Source: Oxyruncus cristatus (Eukaryota; Chordata; Aves; Passeriformes; Cotingidae). From it: a DNA stretch of 64,000 nucleotides. The stretch covers positions 152,760 through 216,759 of the forward strand of contig VXAY01001955.1 of NCBI GenBank assembly GCA_013399855.1, written 5' to 3'. Numbering within the stretch: the stretch's first letter is position 1; each line of letters opens with the position of its first letter. Both the position numbers and the translations under genes were made by a program. Of this stretch, positions 23,887 to 36,572 are shown piece by piece. The notes under the pieces were generated by a model. It had not been told where the DNA came from. It searched no databases and saw only the letters and a program-made list of their open reading frames with translations.

Positions 23887-26800
23887 TGGAGGGCACTGTT
23901 GGCCAGACTACCAGTAAACTCTTATACAGAGGTAACTCTCTCTCTCCAGATCCAAAGGTGTATCCAAACTGGAAGCTGGCTGCCACTATAAAAAGTGAGT
24001 TTCTCCAGAGAGAAGTCTGCAATGTCCTTATTATAGCTGATAAAAAGGGTATATCAAAAAGGAGGAGAAAGACAGGCATTTCTCAGTATCTTAGGATGAT
24101 GGGAAGGATGAACAGGAAGATTTAAGAGGGGAGAGGAAAAGATAGAAAAATCTTTATAGTCAGAAGAGTACAGATTAGCAGAACCCCTGAGCAAGGCCTG
24201 TGAAGATAAAGCTTCCCATTCCCGCAGACTTCCACAGGAATTAGGAAACTCTGCGGTTGAGGAAGAATTCTGCTCCTCCGTGTCTTTCTAAAAAGCATTG
24301 GTAACACCCACCAGTGTATTCAACAGCTACCTGTTCTCTCGTACCTCCCTTTCAGTCTCAAGCACTTACACTTTATTGAAATTTTGACGGAGGAAGTGTG
24401 TTTCCAGCACAACAAGAGTCTTAAAAGTCAAGGCTATTCAGAATCAAATAGGCTGCCTGAATTCAGGAATGAAATTTAGGTGAGTTCTTTGGTAGAGAAT
24501 GCACCATTCAAAATCAAAACACAGGAAAATAATTGCTACTGGTAAATCTCCAGAAATGTCAAGTATTGAGTACTCTGTTAGCTAAGTCCTCCTACAAATA
24601 TCTTGTGACAGGCCAAACAATGTCCCTGGAATAGCACTAGGTAAATATTCTGTAAAGGTGCATGGGCTTGGAAAGGAAAGTGGCTGTTTTTAAAATAATG
24701 GTTCGAGAATTATTCTGATCAGTGCTTATTAGTCTATACACAAATGAGGGTAAACATTCAATAAATACCCAGATGAAAAACATAAGAATGGTGAGCCTAA
24801 CTCCTGTGGCTAGAAAGGCTGGTAAAGGAGAATGAAGTGAGGCTTCTTCGATGAGGGAAAGATTCCTTTTCTGTGGTGGCTTCCATTGGTGGCAGACCAT
24901 TAGACAAAGGTGAGAATCCACCCAGGAAATTTTCTAAACCAGAAATTCTAAACCCTGTGTTACTCTGCAAAGAAAATTACTATCAATCCTTTCAAAGCCC
25001 ACCTCAATTGTGCTCAAGGTTCATAAAGAAATACCATAATGGCAAGGATGGTCATCTGCTGATATAGTTGGGAGTAACAGTCCATACATTTTTGTGCCAA
25101 AAGTTTTTACTATTTTTTTCCAGCTTTATTGGTGAAAAGTAAATATTTTATATTTCCTTACATGTCTTGCCTCACTTGTTTGACAGCTAAAATATTACAG
25201 CAAACAGCAATACTACAAATGGCAACCATAACCAATCTAATTCCTTTGGTTTGGACTGAAGAACCTGTTTTTTTTCAGGCAACAGTCAAATCTTTAAGAC
25301 ATTGCCAGCAGAGAATCTCTCCTGGGATGTAATACCAGGACATTTGTGTATATGAGATGCTACTTTGAAATAGTGCACAGAGCAGTGAAATATTTAGCAC
25401 TAATATTTAGCTAGTTAGAGAACAGAGTGTATTTATTCCTTTCTTCAGAGCCTTATTTACGGTACACTGGCACTTCTGAGTGAAGGAATGGCAAACAGTT
25501 AATGAAACATTTGATTGGTATTAATTACTTTCCACTTAATTACCTGCCATGTGGATCTTGTTGAGCTATTGATTACTGGGAAACATACGTCCCACTGGGG
25601 ATAGTGTGATTTAACTTCATCCAATGAGTCAATTAGCCCAAGTAACACTGGGAAAGCTTGTGCTCTGCCTCAGTGGCTGGGATTTCTTGCCAAGAATGGT
25701 ACATAAGCCATTTATTTGTTCATTAAAACACAGTACTACTGTCAACAGGAGGCACTTACCAGGTGTTATTGAGATTGGTAAAATGTCACTGTTTCATCAA
25801 AGATTAGCAGCAGTTCATAGCTGCAAAGTGGGTGAAAGACCCTCTCTGGTTTGAGAGTAGAGATTGAATACATGAGGTCAAGATGTTAACTGTGTTTGCT
25901 TCTAATTTGTGAGAACTTTGGTTACAAATTTGCATCAGCTCTCCCAAGTGCAAAACACCCTCACTGTCATTAATTCAGAAGCTGTGGGACAACAGACCCT
26001 GAACTGTGGCATGTGACATTCAATTAATTTCACCAGGAGTGAAACACATGGTATGTCCCCCAACTCAGCAAAACTGAACAATTCTCTGTTCTTTAGCAAG
26101 ACTTTATCTTTCTAACTGACAAGAACAGCTTGCTGTCTTCTCATGAATCAAGCTGACAATGAAAAGATTTATTTTCTTTCTTTCTTCTCCTGTGATTTAA
26201 GTTACAGACACAACAAACTATTATTCCTATTGATAGTTTCCCTAGTATGTAACTGAATCTATAAAAAAACCCCCCTCTTGGCTGGAAATAAATGGAAAAA
26301 AACCCAAAAAACAACCCTACAATTATCTAACCAAACAATAACAACAACAAAATCCCAAACAAACCACAACAAAACAAGAGAATAGAGGTGGAGAATTGAA
26401 TTTCTTCAAGGAAGTCTTAAAGTAGACCTTACATGGAATGGTTAAAGAAAAAAATATTGCAAACAGAAGATGTTTAGAGAAATTACTTTTAAATGTGAAG
26501 TTTGGATTGAAATATAATTTGGAGATCATACTTGAAAGATAGGATAGATTATCCCAGTGGTGGGTAAAAAAAGTAATTCTAAACTGAGAATCCTCTAGGT
26601 AAACTGAACAACTGAACAAATAACTGACCACAAGTGCTTGATTATATTAGGTTAGATACATACGTATGTATAAGGGGAAAAAAAATAACATGAAGACACA
26701 TCCTTCAGTTTTTTTCTGTTAGAAGAGTCATATGGCTGTCTCATGGGGAGATTTACTTAGCAGTGACTGTGTAAAGACTTGTAAATATTGAGGAAAGGAT

Positions 26801-27616
26801 TCAATTTCTGTCATCTGCCATGAATGAATGATGTTAGTTTTTTCCTACACTACATTTTCTTTCTTAATAGAATGCATTAATTTTCATTTTACAATTTTAA
26901 GTCCATAAGAGCAGAAACTAACTTTAAATAATATTTTTCATAATACTGAGAAATGTTACAGATTTGTCCTAACTTCATTTTTGGAAATTAAGTTATTCAT
27001 GTGCTCTGTAAGACAGGGTCATTGGAATTGATGGGTGTAACAATACTATTCTTGCAAAATAAGGAAATTAAATAAATCAAACAGATATTCATCTTGGCAT
27101 AAGACAAATATTTTTTTAAGGATGGATCAGGTATAAAAATTGAAAAATAGAAACAGAAATATTTAATTTAATGGCATTTTCAAAGGTTTTGGTTCCTTTG
27201 AAGTTGAGTATATGAAGACATTTCACACTGCTAAAGCACAGTCGTTCATTAAAATTATATTTATATTCGCAACTGAGAAAATAGTTGTGTAAGAATGGAA
27301 ACAACAAGCAAACTTTCTGAATGCGTTTTAGATGTGAATTTCCACCTCACAGACTTGTGAATCAAATAAAAAAAAAAAAAACAACTTTTTTTTTGAGTTT
27401 GTTTCCCATGTTTCTAGAACTTTGCAAGGTTGTAATAGGCTTTTATAAAACTAGCTACATAAGCTGCATTGCTCTTGTAAATTACCTTAGTTGTACATGT
27501 TGTTATATAATCTCATTTAGTCAGTAGAATAATTTTGGATTGTTACAAGCAGGTGAAAAGGCTCAGGCTTCAAACTGTTGCTAAAATGAAACATACTTCA
27601 TGATACTGTTCAATAG
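23887..27616. other. AT-rich spacer with motif-rich core
   Basis: No exon or transposon recognised. A CAA-rich low-complexity run lies at about 26325-26375. The 25380-26080 stretch stands out and is listed separately. Confidence 0.6.
25380..26080. other. Possible conserved non-coding element cluster
   Basis: About 700 bp free of recognised repeats and A/T runs, with repeated homeodomain-like cores (ggtattaattactt, cacttaattacctg, gagtcaattagccc, gtcattaattcag, ttcaattaatttcacc) and E-box-like elements. Two open frames here are short and unconvincing as exons. The texture resembles deeply conserved developmental enhancers; alignment to other amniotes is needed to confirm. Confidence 0.35.
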
Positions 27617-28182
27617 TGTACTGGGTCTGGTTGCAGCGCAGTTAATTTTCCTCGTAGGGCGCAGACGGTGCTGTGCTTTGCAATGGTGCCTAAAACAGTG
27701 TTGGTAACACACCCGTGTTTCAGCTGTTGCTACACAGTGTTCCACATCATCAAGGTGGGATCACCAAACACCCCTTCTCCCTGACAAGGTTAGGATGCTT
27801 GGGGCTGGGCAGAACCCTGAGAGGAACTCTGACCAAAGGTAATCCCATGCCATGTGACATCATGCTCAGCAATAAAAGCTGAGGGCAAGGAAGAAAGAAG
27901 AAGCAGCATTAGGAGTTAATGATGTTTGCCATCCCAAACGACTCCTGCGCATGATGAGGCCCTGCTTCCCAGGAAGTGTCTGTACATCTGCCTGATGATG
28001 ATAAGTAGACACTAAATATCTTCTTTTTTCTTTAATTCCACGTGTGACTTTTGTTTTGTTATTAAATTGCCTTTATCTCAATCAATGAGCTTTTCCATCT
28101 CAGTGTCTCCTAATGTTGAGAAGAGGGAGTGAGAGAGTACCTGGGTGGTGGTCTGACAGCTACTCAAAGTCAACTCATCACA
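27617..28182 (+). mobile_element. ERVL-type solo LTR
   Basis: Starts tgtactgggtctggttg and ends caactcatcaca, giving TG...CA ends over 566 bp. The order of blocks matches a common avian ERVL-like LTR: agttaattttcctcgta, aacagtgttggtaacacac, ccatgtgacatcatgctcag followed by an A-rich TATA-like aataaaag at 27871, a gatgaggccctgcttcccag block, and ttattaaattgcctttatct near the R region. The 5 bp flanks (aatag, agaag) do not match, so the insertion is old or the repeat has decayed. No retroviral genes adjoin it. Confidence 0.85.
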
Positions 28183-31145
28183 AGAAGTTACAACTGTACT
28201 AGGCTTTGGAGAGTTTGCACACTTGGTGCACATTGCACATATTTATGTATGCACCTCTCATTTTCTGTTTAAAGCTATTGGAACGTATTAGGGTGTGCTG
28301 TTTAATCAAGCCATAACCTTCACAGCAATAAAACAAAGAAAGTGCAACTTAAATGAAAGACATTATCAAGAAAAGGCTGCATTAACTGTTATAAATCTCT
28401 TTGAGATGTTCAAGGCATGAGGGCAAGGGGGGAACTTCTTAAAATTTCTATTTTGATGTAATTTTTTAATGCAATATAGGTCTCACTGTATCTTACCATA
28501 GGGCTCTAGGAAGCTGTGAAATAACATAGGTGAGAAGCAGAGGATGGGGCAGAAATTACCGTAAAATATTCCTGTCTCTCCAGTATCAGGAGGTTTCTGC
28601 GGTGGTAAATTAGCATGCAAAAACGAAAGCAATTGCCCAGTTTTAGAAGGCGTGAGACACAGGATTATTATAATTATTGACTCAGACCAACTCAAATGTG
28701 TGTGAATGGGTGTGGGGAAGGGACAAGTCAAATTTCACAAGGTGATGCCCTGTCCTATACCCCAGACCCCTGGCATTTTTTTGGGCAGCCCAGGGGCAGC
28801 TGTCAGTGAAAAGCAGCCTGGGAGCACTGCCGCACACCATACCCTGTGGAGCCCCTAACTCAGCCTCAGACTGGCTGGCACGTCGGGAGCACTGCCCCTC
28901 ACCCTGATCTTCTAGGGGGTGTGTGGGGGTGAGCACAGCGAGGACAAAGCAAATAAAAGCAGCAACATGTGCACTCCATGTTGTTCAGACTCTTGCCATG
29001 TTCTGGACTCCTGTAGCTGGATCTATGCTGGATTTGGGGGTGGTAGCTGCAATTCTCTCTTTTTCTCTCTCTTTCTTTACTTCTTCTACTGATTTCCTTT
29101 CTTAGTATTTTGGGTAGCTTGAGACTGGATGGGTTGGATTTTGCTGAGTTGTTAACATGGGTTTGAATGCGCTAAGTCAATCCTTTATTTTAGTTCAATG
29201 TTGCCCTTTGAACTTTTGCCAAGTTCCCTTATTTTCTAAAGTTTACCGGTAAAAGTACTTCCTAAGAAAATGTGTGCAACATTTCTCCTTTGCGCTTTCT
29301 CTTAAGATTTTAAAAGAACTGAAGGCTCTTCTAATAAATTTGGCGGGTGAATTTTTAGAGCCTTGTACATTTTTAAAGTAAAACCCTTTCAGTGAGCTCA
29401 TAGCTCAGAGCCTGGGGTCTTACAGATGGTTTTTGAGTCTGTCTGTATGTTGTGGAAGAATTATTTCGTGAAGTGTGGTGCTTTAATGTGTTTAATGGTA
29501 GTACAAAAGGGGAAAGGGACCTTATTTTTCTGCTTATGCTGTAAACAAGGTTTCAGGGGAAATTCTTTGAAGTACAGAGATCTAAGCTGTCCAATTTTGA
29601 ATCCTGCCTGAGGTACCACAGAAGAACAGTAGGTATCTGATAATGTTTGCACTCCAAGTAAATCTTTTTGGGCATCAAACACAATGTTGACAAACAAGAT
29701 AAAAAGTGAATTATTTAAAAGTCCTGCTTAAGATAAATAGGATCCTCATACAATTTGTGGTGTTGAAGTTTTTAGTCTCTCTCCAGAATTACAAAAGAGC
29801 ACGTACAGTAAAGGACTAGGTTTTCAAAAGATTGTCGCTCAACACATGTTCTGAAGTCAATATCCACAGCTGGGTTTTCAGAGTTACAAGAATTGAGGCC
29901 ATAGTGAAGTCTGTAGGTGCACTGATAACATCACCATAGGGATTTAATTTCCTGTATCTTGACTATTTCCAAATATCTGCTCTATATGTCAGATTTTCTT
30001 CCAACAATTCTGACACTTGCCTTTGTTGGATTGGGTCTGTCTGTTTATTTAAATGGGCAATGAAATATGTTAGCTGCAGCACTGTTGTTTTGAGCCAAAA
30101 TATAGCATCTCAGGACTTCAGAAGGGGTTACAAATTCTGCCACAAACATGGATAACTCGCACCATGTTATCATAAACATTATCTTTTTGTATGATTTGAT
30201 TTACCTTCCCTTTTGCACTGAAAAAATAAACAATAAGAAAACATTACCATATACAGCTTCAAAGTATTAAGTTCAGTTATAGTTGTTATTATTATATGGC
30301 TTATAAACTATTTTTATGAATGTATTTGCATTCGCTCTATTTGCAGGATCACATTGGTAACCATATAATGCAGGAATAAGGTTCTGTTTCTGTAGTATTA
30401 AAAACTGGTCTCCAAAGTTGGCCTGTTTACTGACAGGTCTACAAAATTCTCATTACATCTTCCATTAAACTTTGTTGAGATAGGCTCTGGTTATTATACC
30501 TAAGAAGATATATTTGACCTATTATTCCAGTAGCACTGCTAGAGACCTGAGAAGCTGAAATTTATGGCAACTGAAACTGTGGAAAAATTTAAAACCATAT
30601 TGCTCCAAACAGTAGCTACTGGCTTATTCATAACGATGGAGACAATGGCCCAACAGTCTACTCTGTTCTGCTTGCTGTCTGGAAGGACCAGACCACAAAA
30701 CCTGAGCTAGGCTGTAGTTTTTTCACGGTCCCAAAAGGAAGAACTGGCATGCAATATATCTGGGACTGCTTCATTACTTAATTTCTCTTCTTTTTCTTTT
30801 CTCTTTTACTTTTTTCTTTTTGAGATTTTTCTGCTTGGGCCAGTTTATGCTCTGATGATGTGAACTGGATGTGTAAATGCCCTTCATCAAATACCATGTG
30901 TTTGATGAAGAAGCAAAGTCCTTAGAAGGGTCTTTTAATACTAACAGTAACATTTGTAAGTTACCCAAAATAAGATGAAGACATTTTGAAATGCATCAGA
31001 AGTGGTAAGATATAGTTGTTTTAAAAAAACAGAGAACAAAAATCCCCTAATACTTTCATTTTTGAAAAGGACCATAGCCATTTTGGTCTTTTCATGTTTT
31101 GCAGAATTTCTACAAAACTGCTGTGGGATTGGTATTTTGACTATT
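28183..31145. other. Spacer
   Basis: Mostly AT-rich. About 28735-28930 is locally GC-richer but shows no repeat family or exon that I recognise. No RNA gene seen. Confidence 0.55.
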
Positions 31146-31835
31146 TTAAGACCAAGTGTCGGGTCCTGCACTTGGACCACAACAACCCCCTGCAGCGCTA
31201 CAGGCTGGGCACAGAGTGGCTGGAGAGCAGCCAGGCAGAAAGGGACCTGGGAGTTTGGATTGACAGGAAGCTGAACATGAGCCAGCAGTGTGCCCAGGTG
31301 GCCAAGAAGGCCAGTGGCATCCTGGCCTGGATCAGGAACAGTATGGCCAGCAGGAACAGGGAAGTGATTCTGCCCCTGTACTCAGCGCTGGTGAGGCCAC
31401 ACCTGGAGTGCTGTGTCCAGTTCTGGGCCCCTCAGTTCAGGAAGGATATTGAGGGGCTGGAGCAGGTCCAGAGAAGAGCAACCAGGCTGGTGAAGGGACT
31501 GGAACACAAGCCCTATGAGGAGAGACTGAGGGAGCTGGGGTTGTTTAGCCTGGAGAAGAGAAGGCTCAGGGGAGACCTCATCACTCTACAACTCCCTGAA
31601 AGGAGGTTGTAGCCAGGTGGGGGTTGGTCTCTTCTCCCAGGCAACCAGCAGTAGGACAAGAGGGCATGGCCTTAAGCTGTGCCAGGGGAGGTTTAGGTTG
31701 GCTATTAGGAAGAAATTCTTGACAGAGAGGGTAATCAGGCATTGGTATGGGCTGCCCAAGGAAGTGGTGGATTCTCCATCCCTGAAGGTTTTCAAGATGA
31801 GACTGGACGTGGCACTTAGTGCCATGGTCTGGTAA
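31146..31835 (+). pseudogene. CR1 ORF2 C-terminal remnant, one frameshift
   Basis: The first frame (to 31612) encodes the CR1 RT thumb and C-terminal region, with recognisable [55 protein letters not shown] and [15 protein letters not shown]. The second frame (31617-31835) continues with [20 protein letters not shown] through ALSAMVW and the normal stop. Comparison with the 58 kb copy shows one cause of the break: two bases of a ct repeat are missing near 31586. The catalytic palm is absent, so it could not encode a working enzyme even without the frameshift. Confidence 0.9.
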
Positions 31836-31918
31836 CCACGGTGGTAGTGGATCAAGGGTTGGACTTGACGATCTCAGAATCAACCTTTCCACCTGGTTGA
31901 TTCTATGATTCTATGATT
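31146..31918 (+). mobile_element. Young CR1 LINE, 5'-truncated
   Basis: Begins inside ORF2 (accaagtgtcgggtcctgca) and runs to a tail of gattctatgattctatga, the diagnostic CR1 octamer repeat. Divergence from the copies at 37040 and 58058 is low by eye, so all three belong to one recently active subfamily. The 5' truncation falls in the RT C-terminal region. Confidence 0.95.
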
Positions 31919-33796
31919 TACAAACACTTAGATCACATGTATCACACATTGTAGTTCATTTATGTACCATGTCAGATTGGGGCAGAGATGTGGCATTTTT
32001 GCAGTGACAACCATTCTATTGTACATATCTGATCCTGGTAGAGTTATGCTTATGTACACATCTGAAGACCTGTCTCATAGTATATAAATCATACCCGTCC
32101 AGACAGTTATAGTCACAGAAATTAAAAATATCATATCTTGGAAGACAGCCTGTGTAAAATGAATCCTTTGAGAAAACAAAACCTGTTTCTTAAAATAAAG
32201 ACAAGTGCTACTAACAGACAGAAGTTATTTGCTCTAAATAGTGGGTCAACAGGACACAGTGTACTTGCAAGACATATACAATTCCCATTTATGACTGTAA
32301 ACACTGTGGGGTCCACATCTCTATGGGTGAAAACCAAAGTGTGTTAGCATAGAGATGGGCGATACCTTTTAAAATCCCTGCAGTATCCTCCTACCTGCTG
32401 TGCCTAATTTTGGATTTAAGTACTGTCATTAAAGAAAAAAAAAAAAATCACAAAACTGTTTCTGCCTTTATCTGTGGCCTACATTGCATTGGCTTTTCCT
32501 CAAATATTTTCCTGGTGCTACAACTCCCCAAATACTTTTGAATACTCCCATTTTCCTTTTTTGAAGTCTCTCAGTCTGAATGACATGAATCGCAACTTCT
32601 TGTTTTCCTATAAAAAAAGGTTCTTGTAAACCTATCATTGCAACATTAAATAAGAAAAACATCTCTACTGTAAACATTTTATTTAGAATTGTAGAAACTG
32701 TTACAGTCTGGAAGCCATAAACTCCCTTCAAAGATCAGTTGCATTAAGCCTAATTCTCATTTTGATTTATTTGACTTTGGATATAATGGTATTAAATTAA
32801 CAAAGACAAGCAATGAACAAAACTCTGGAGATGAATTAGCCATTGTATCCAGTCCATTAATCTCTTCCTCAATTCCTGAGAATTGTGGCTCACCTAGACC
32901 CAGAGATCAAATAAAATGCCTAATTGGGAAAATCCTAAACAAGAGTATCCTGGGGAGCTTAAATTTATTTGTCAACTGTTCAAACAACTATGTTGTTTAT
33001 AAGTCTTTAAAACCCCGATACTTTTCCATCCCTATAACTTAATCCAGATACTTTAAACCCAGGAGGGTGATTGAGAATTGGTTTCAATTAACTGGAATAG
33101 GGAGAGACACTTACTCTAAAAACAGATAGTTGTGTTGTGAACCTTCTGCCAAACATGCTGAGAATTTTAGATCTAAACATCAGATTTGAGGGATGCTCTG
33201 AAAACTCTTTGAGGGTTGTAGTAAACACAGCTAATGGTTATTCTCTTCTAGTGATAGCCTTTGTATTGCACTTCATTAAGAGGAAGAAATATAGTATAAA
33301 TGATTCATGCTTTCTAAAAAAGAAGTTCAATAACTAAATTTTTAAAGACATTTGAAAAGCAAATTCTCCCAAGAATATGGGAGACTTTTCTGCTTGTGAT
33401 TACTCTGAATTACTTGTTGATTTTCCTGGAGGTTGAGGAACATAATCCCCGAGACTGATCTCCAGTTTCTACAGCAGCAGAAAGGCAGAGAACAGTTAAA
33501 AGTCTACACCTGGTTTTGAGTCTGATAACATCCCATTTTCCCATCTGTCCTAAAAGAACAGATAAACATTAATCATCTAACATGAAATAAATTTTCTGAC
33601 AGCATTGTGTCTCAACAATAACCTAACTCTCTTTTGGGAAAAAAATGCAGAAGTTTTATGGAAAAATCTGTGTCCAGGAAACACAGGCTGAGATGATAAG
33701 GTGGTTTGGGTTTGGGGTTTGTTTTTTTTTTTTCCCCCTTGTTTACCTTTTGCTGTGCTAATCCGTAGTTTAGATTTGATATGACATAGAGATTTG
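31919..33796. other. AT-rich spacer
   Basis: No exon, RNA gene or repeat family recognised. A G/T-rich run at about 33695-33745 is low complexity. Confidence 0.6.
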
Positions 33797-34794
33797 ATGT
33801 GTGTCATAGGTTTATTTGATCTAAAAAAACCGAGCTTGGCATTTTTTTCCCCTGCACCGCTGTGAAAGAAAGGTGTTGAACGAGGGAGGGGGATTCACAC
33901 AGATGAAAGAACTAGCCAGTATCCCCACACTCCAACCTAATGGCCCTCAGCAGACTGGGGGGGCGAGGGAGGTGGGGAGGGGAGGTAAGTTTTTTCTCTT
34001 CAGGAAATGCCATCCTCACTTAACTTTTGTCCTGAGTCAGGGAAGGTATGTGTGGAGGAGGGTGGCTTCGAAATTCATTTTTATTTTCAGACGGGTTATC
34101 TGGCTGCCTTTGGCCCTGGTCTGCCTCCATTCTCCAGCGCCCTGTTCTGCCCACGGCCCGGACCTACTGGAATTTCATCAGAGAAGCCAGGGCCATCTGC
34201 AGAGGAACCTTTGAGGGAAGAGGTCACCCCTCCCCTCCTCCATTCCCGTGTTGGCAGCAGCTTGTACCCATCAATGAAGGAGGGGGAATCCCAGCCAGAG
34301 CCAGCTGTGGACAGCTGAGTCCATAGGAAGAGCCCCCTTTCCCCCTTTCTCCCTTCCCTTTCGGTCGGGGGAGGGGGGGTATCTCCATTTTGGCTTCCCC
34401 CACTCCACTGCGGCCCCCACACGGCGACTGCCAGCGCCCAGCAGCGCCCCCTGCCGGCCACCACGGAGCAGCTGCAGGCTCCGCCCCTCCAGCGCTCCCC
34501 CGGCGCCCCCTGCCAGACGTGGGTAGAATTGCACCAAAAGGCGAGAAGTACAGAACTGGGTTTGGTGGGAACCTTGGGTGCAGGATTGTTGTTTGGTTTT
34601 TTTCGTGTTCTTTTGTTGTGCGGCCTATACGCATATATCCTTTAATAAAGGGCTGTTATCTTTTCTTTCTCCATATTTCTGCAACTGGACCCTCTTGATT
34701 TCGGATTTACAATTGCTTAGAGGGAGGAGCTTGGTCTTCCTCATAACATCCTCCTTAGCAAAACATTTCAGTCTCATTAAACTGAGACAACGTG
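33797..34794. repeat. 5 bp target-site duplication
   Basis: ATGTG at 33797-33801 and ACGTG at 34790-34794 directly abut the TGTC...GACA ends. The single difference is a CpG-type transition. Confidence 0.75.
33802..34789 (+). mobile_element. GC-rich solo LTR, 988 bp
   Basis: Starts tgtcataggtttatttg and ends aactgagaca, so the terminal tgtc/gaca are perfect inverted ends. Flanked by ATGTG and ACGTG, a 5 bp duplication differing by one C/T change. The middle (about 34100-34530) is strongly GC-rich with GC-box-like gctccgcccc and repeated gcgccccctgc. AATAAA occurs at 34644-34649, followed by a U-rich R/U5 segment. Overlapping open frames on both strands within the GC-rich part arise from composition and lack protein signatures. 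The ends and 5 bp target repeat point to an ERVL- or ERV1-type integrase. No internal retroviral genes adjoin it. Confidence 0.82.
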
Positions 34795-35892
34795 CTACAT
34801 ACCTCTTTCTGACTACAGGATTTCCTGTTCTCAGTTGCAATAACGTCAAGTGATCATAAGATTACATTAAGTTGCTTATAGGGTGAACAAATTAGCTCCA
34901 GCATGAACACATTATATATTTTTATGGTATCCACAGAGCTGTCACTGGCAATTGTTTCTCTAAAGCAGAGGTGCTTTTGTTTATGTTGTCACAGAGATCT
35001 GTGTCTCACAATCCTCTTGTTCAAGTCCATAAAATTTCCAGAGATGTTACTTTGAAACAATCATATTAATGACAATCTGAACTGCAGGGCAAAAGAAATC
35101 TGTCAGGGAGAACATGAGTACAGTTTGGAACAGATCAGATAACTTCTTGAAGACTCTGCTGTGCCTATTCCTTAATGGTTTCATCTTCATCTGCAACAAG
35201 CATTGGTCTAACAATGAAATAATAAAACTAGCAGGAACTTCTCAGAATGGAAAAGGGACATCTGGAACACGTAAGACTGGTAAAATACATTTGTCCACAA
35301 ATTTATCCTCTTCTTTCACAGGACTAAGAAATAACAGCTTCTTGATGAAAGAATACCAGAGGGAGAAACCAGATAGATTAAGGTTATAAAACTCTTGTCC
35401 TGAAAAGACCATAGGGTATAAATTTTAGGTTTTAAATATATGAATTTGTTAATGTTTCTGAAGGTTTTCTTCCATATGTTAAGAAGAAATTAAAATCTTT
35501 CTTCAACAACAAAAAAAAATCTATTTGTATTAATTTCAAATTAGGTTTATTTTCATCCTCAAAAAAAAAAAATTGAGTCAAATAAACATATGTACACATG
35601 ACTTGCTCCTCTTCAAAATACGCCATAAATGTTGCTCCCTCTAGTCTAACTTGAAGTGCTAAAATACCCTGTTGCATACTATGAAAGAGAATATATTTTG
35701 ACTCTAATGACATCAGGGATTTATTTATACTACCATTTGCACGTTAAGGGACAGCAAATAGAATTCAGAAGTTGCTTGCTAAGAGGAAAAGAATCAAAGT
35801 TGTTAATGTCAAGCAATGTTCAATTTTTGCAGATGTACAAGCGATGCTCTCGTTTCACACAGTAGTGGATTTTTCTTTGTTAGTATGTGACA
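34795..35892. other. AT-rich spacer
   Basis: Nothing recognised apart from A runs near 35510 and 35563. Confidence 0.6.
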
Positions 35893-35910
35893 TTTTACCT
35901 GAAGAAAAGT

Positions 35911-36572
35911 ACAAAGATTAGTGTTTACAGAGCCGTTGTTTTGTCTACTCTTTTGTATGGGTCCGAATCATGGGTCATCTACCGCCACCACTTGAGACTC
36001 TTAGAACGCTTCCATCAGCGCTGTCTCCGCTCAATCCTCAACATCCACTGGACTGACTATGTGACTAATGTGTCTGTCCTTGAACAGGCTGCGGTCACGA
36101 GTATTGAGGCCATGCTGCTGAGAACACAGCTGCGTTGGGCAGGGCACGTCTCCAGGATGGAGGACCACCGCCTCCCCAGGATTGTGCTCTATGGCGAACT
36201 CGCCACTGGCTGCCGCAANTGGGCAGGGCACGTCTCCAGGATGGAGGACCACCGCCTCCCCAGGATTGTGCTCTATGGCCCCGAAGAGGAGAGGACTCCC
36301 TGAAACAACATCTCAGCCTTGGCCATATTGATCATCATCACTGGTCTGCTCTGGCCTCCAATCGAGAGACATGGAGACACACTATTTATAATGCTGCTGC
36401 TTCTTTTGAGAACACACAGAGAATCATTTCTGAGGAGAAAAGACAATGCAGAAAGAACCGAGTCTTGCCAATACCACCAAAGGAGACTTTCCGCTGTGCC
36501 TTTTGCAACCGGACTTGTCTGTCTCGCATTGGCCTTTTTAGCCATCAACGTGCTTGTAGCAAGCGTGGGTAG
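35911..36572 (+). pseudogene. RTE-like RT C-terminus with zinc finger, broken
   Basis: The first frame reads KISVYRAVVLSTLLYGSESW, then LLERFHQRCLRSILNIHWTD, LLRTQLRWAGHVSRM and RIVLYGELATGCR. This is the conserved region after the RT thumb of RTE-like LINE proteins. After the duplication at 36136-36279 the frame changes, and a second frame gives DSLKQHLSLGHIDHHHW, ENTQRIISEEKRQCRKNR and FRCAFCNRTCLSRIGLFSHQ followed by RACS, a C-x2-C...H-x4-C finger ending at a stop. The coding text is otherwise barely damaged, suggesting a recent insertion. The break coincides with an assembly fault, so the real locus may be more intact than the sequence shows. Confidence 0.75.
36136..36279 (+). repeat. Exact 60 bp duplication around a single N
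   Basis: Bases 36136-36195 recur identically at 36220-36279, separated by 24 bp that end in one N (36219). The 3' context after each copy differs, and neither matches the uninterrupted coding order. This is the signature of overlapping contig ends or two alleles joined across a one-base gap, although a real tandem duplication is possible. Confidence 0.85.

Noticed and set aside
28735..28930. GC-richer block as a CpG island or exon
   Set aside because: Few CpG dinucleotides, no splice context and no protein-like frame; no repeat family recognised.
34007..34698. Overlapping open frames of 88-136 codons on both strands
   Set aside because: They lie in the GC-rich LTR, where stops are rare by composition. 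No domain or motif is recognisable, and frames overlap on both strands.
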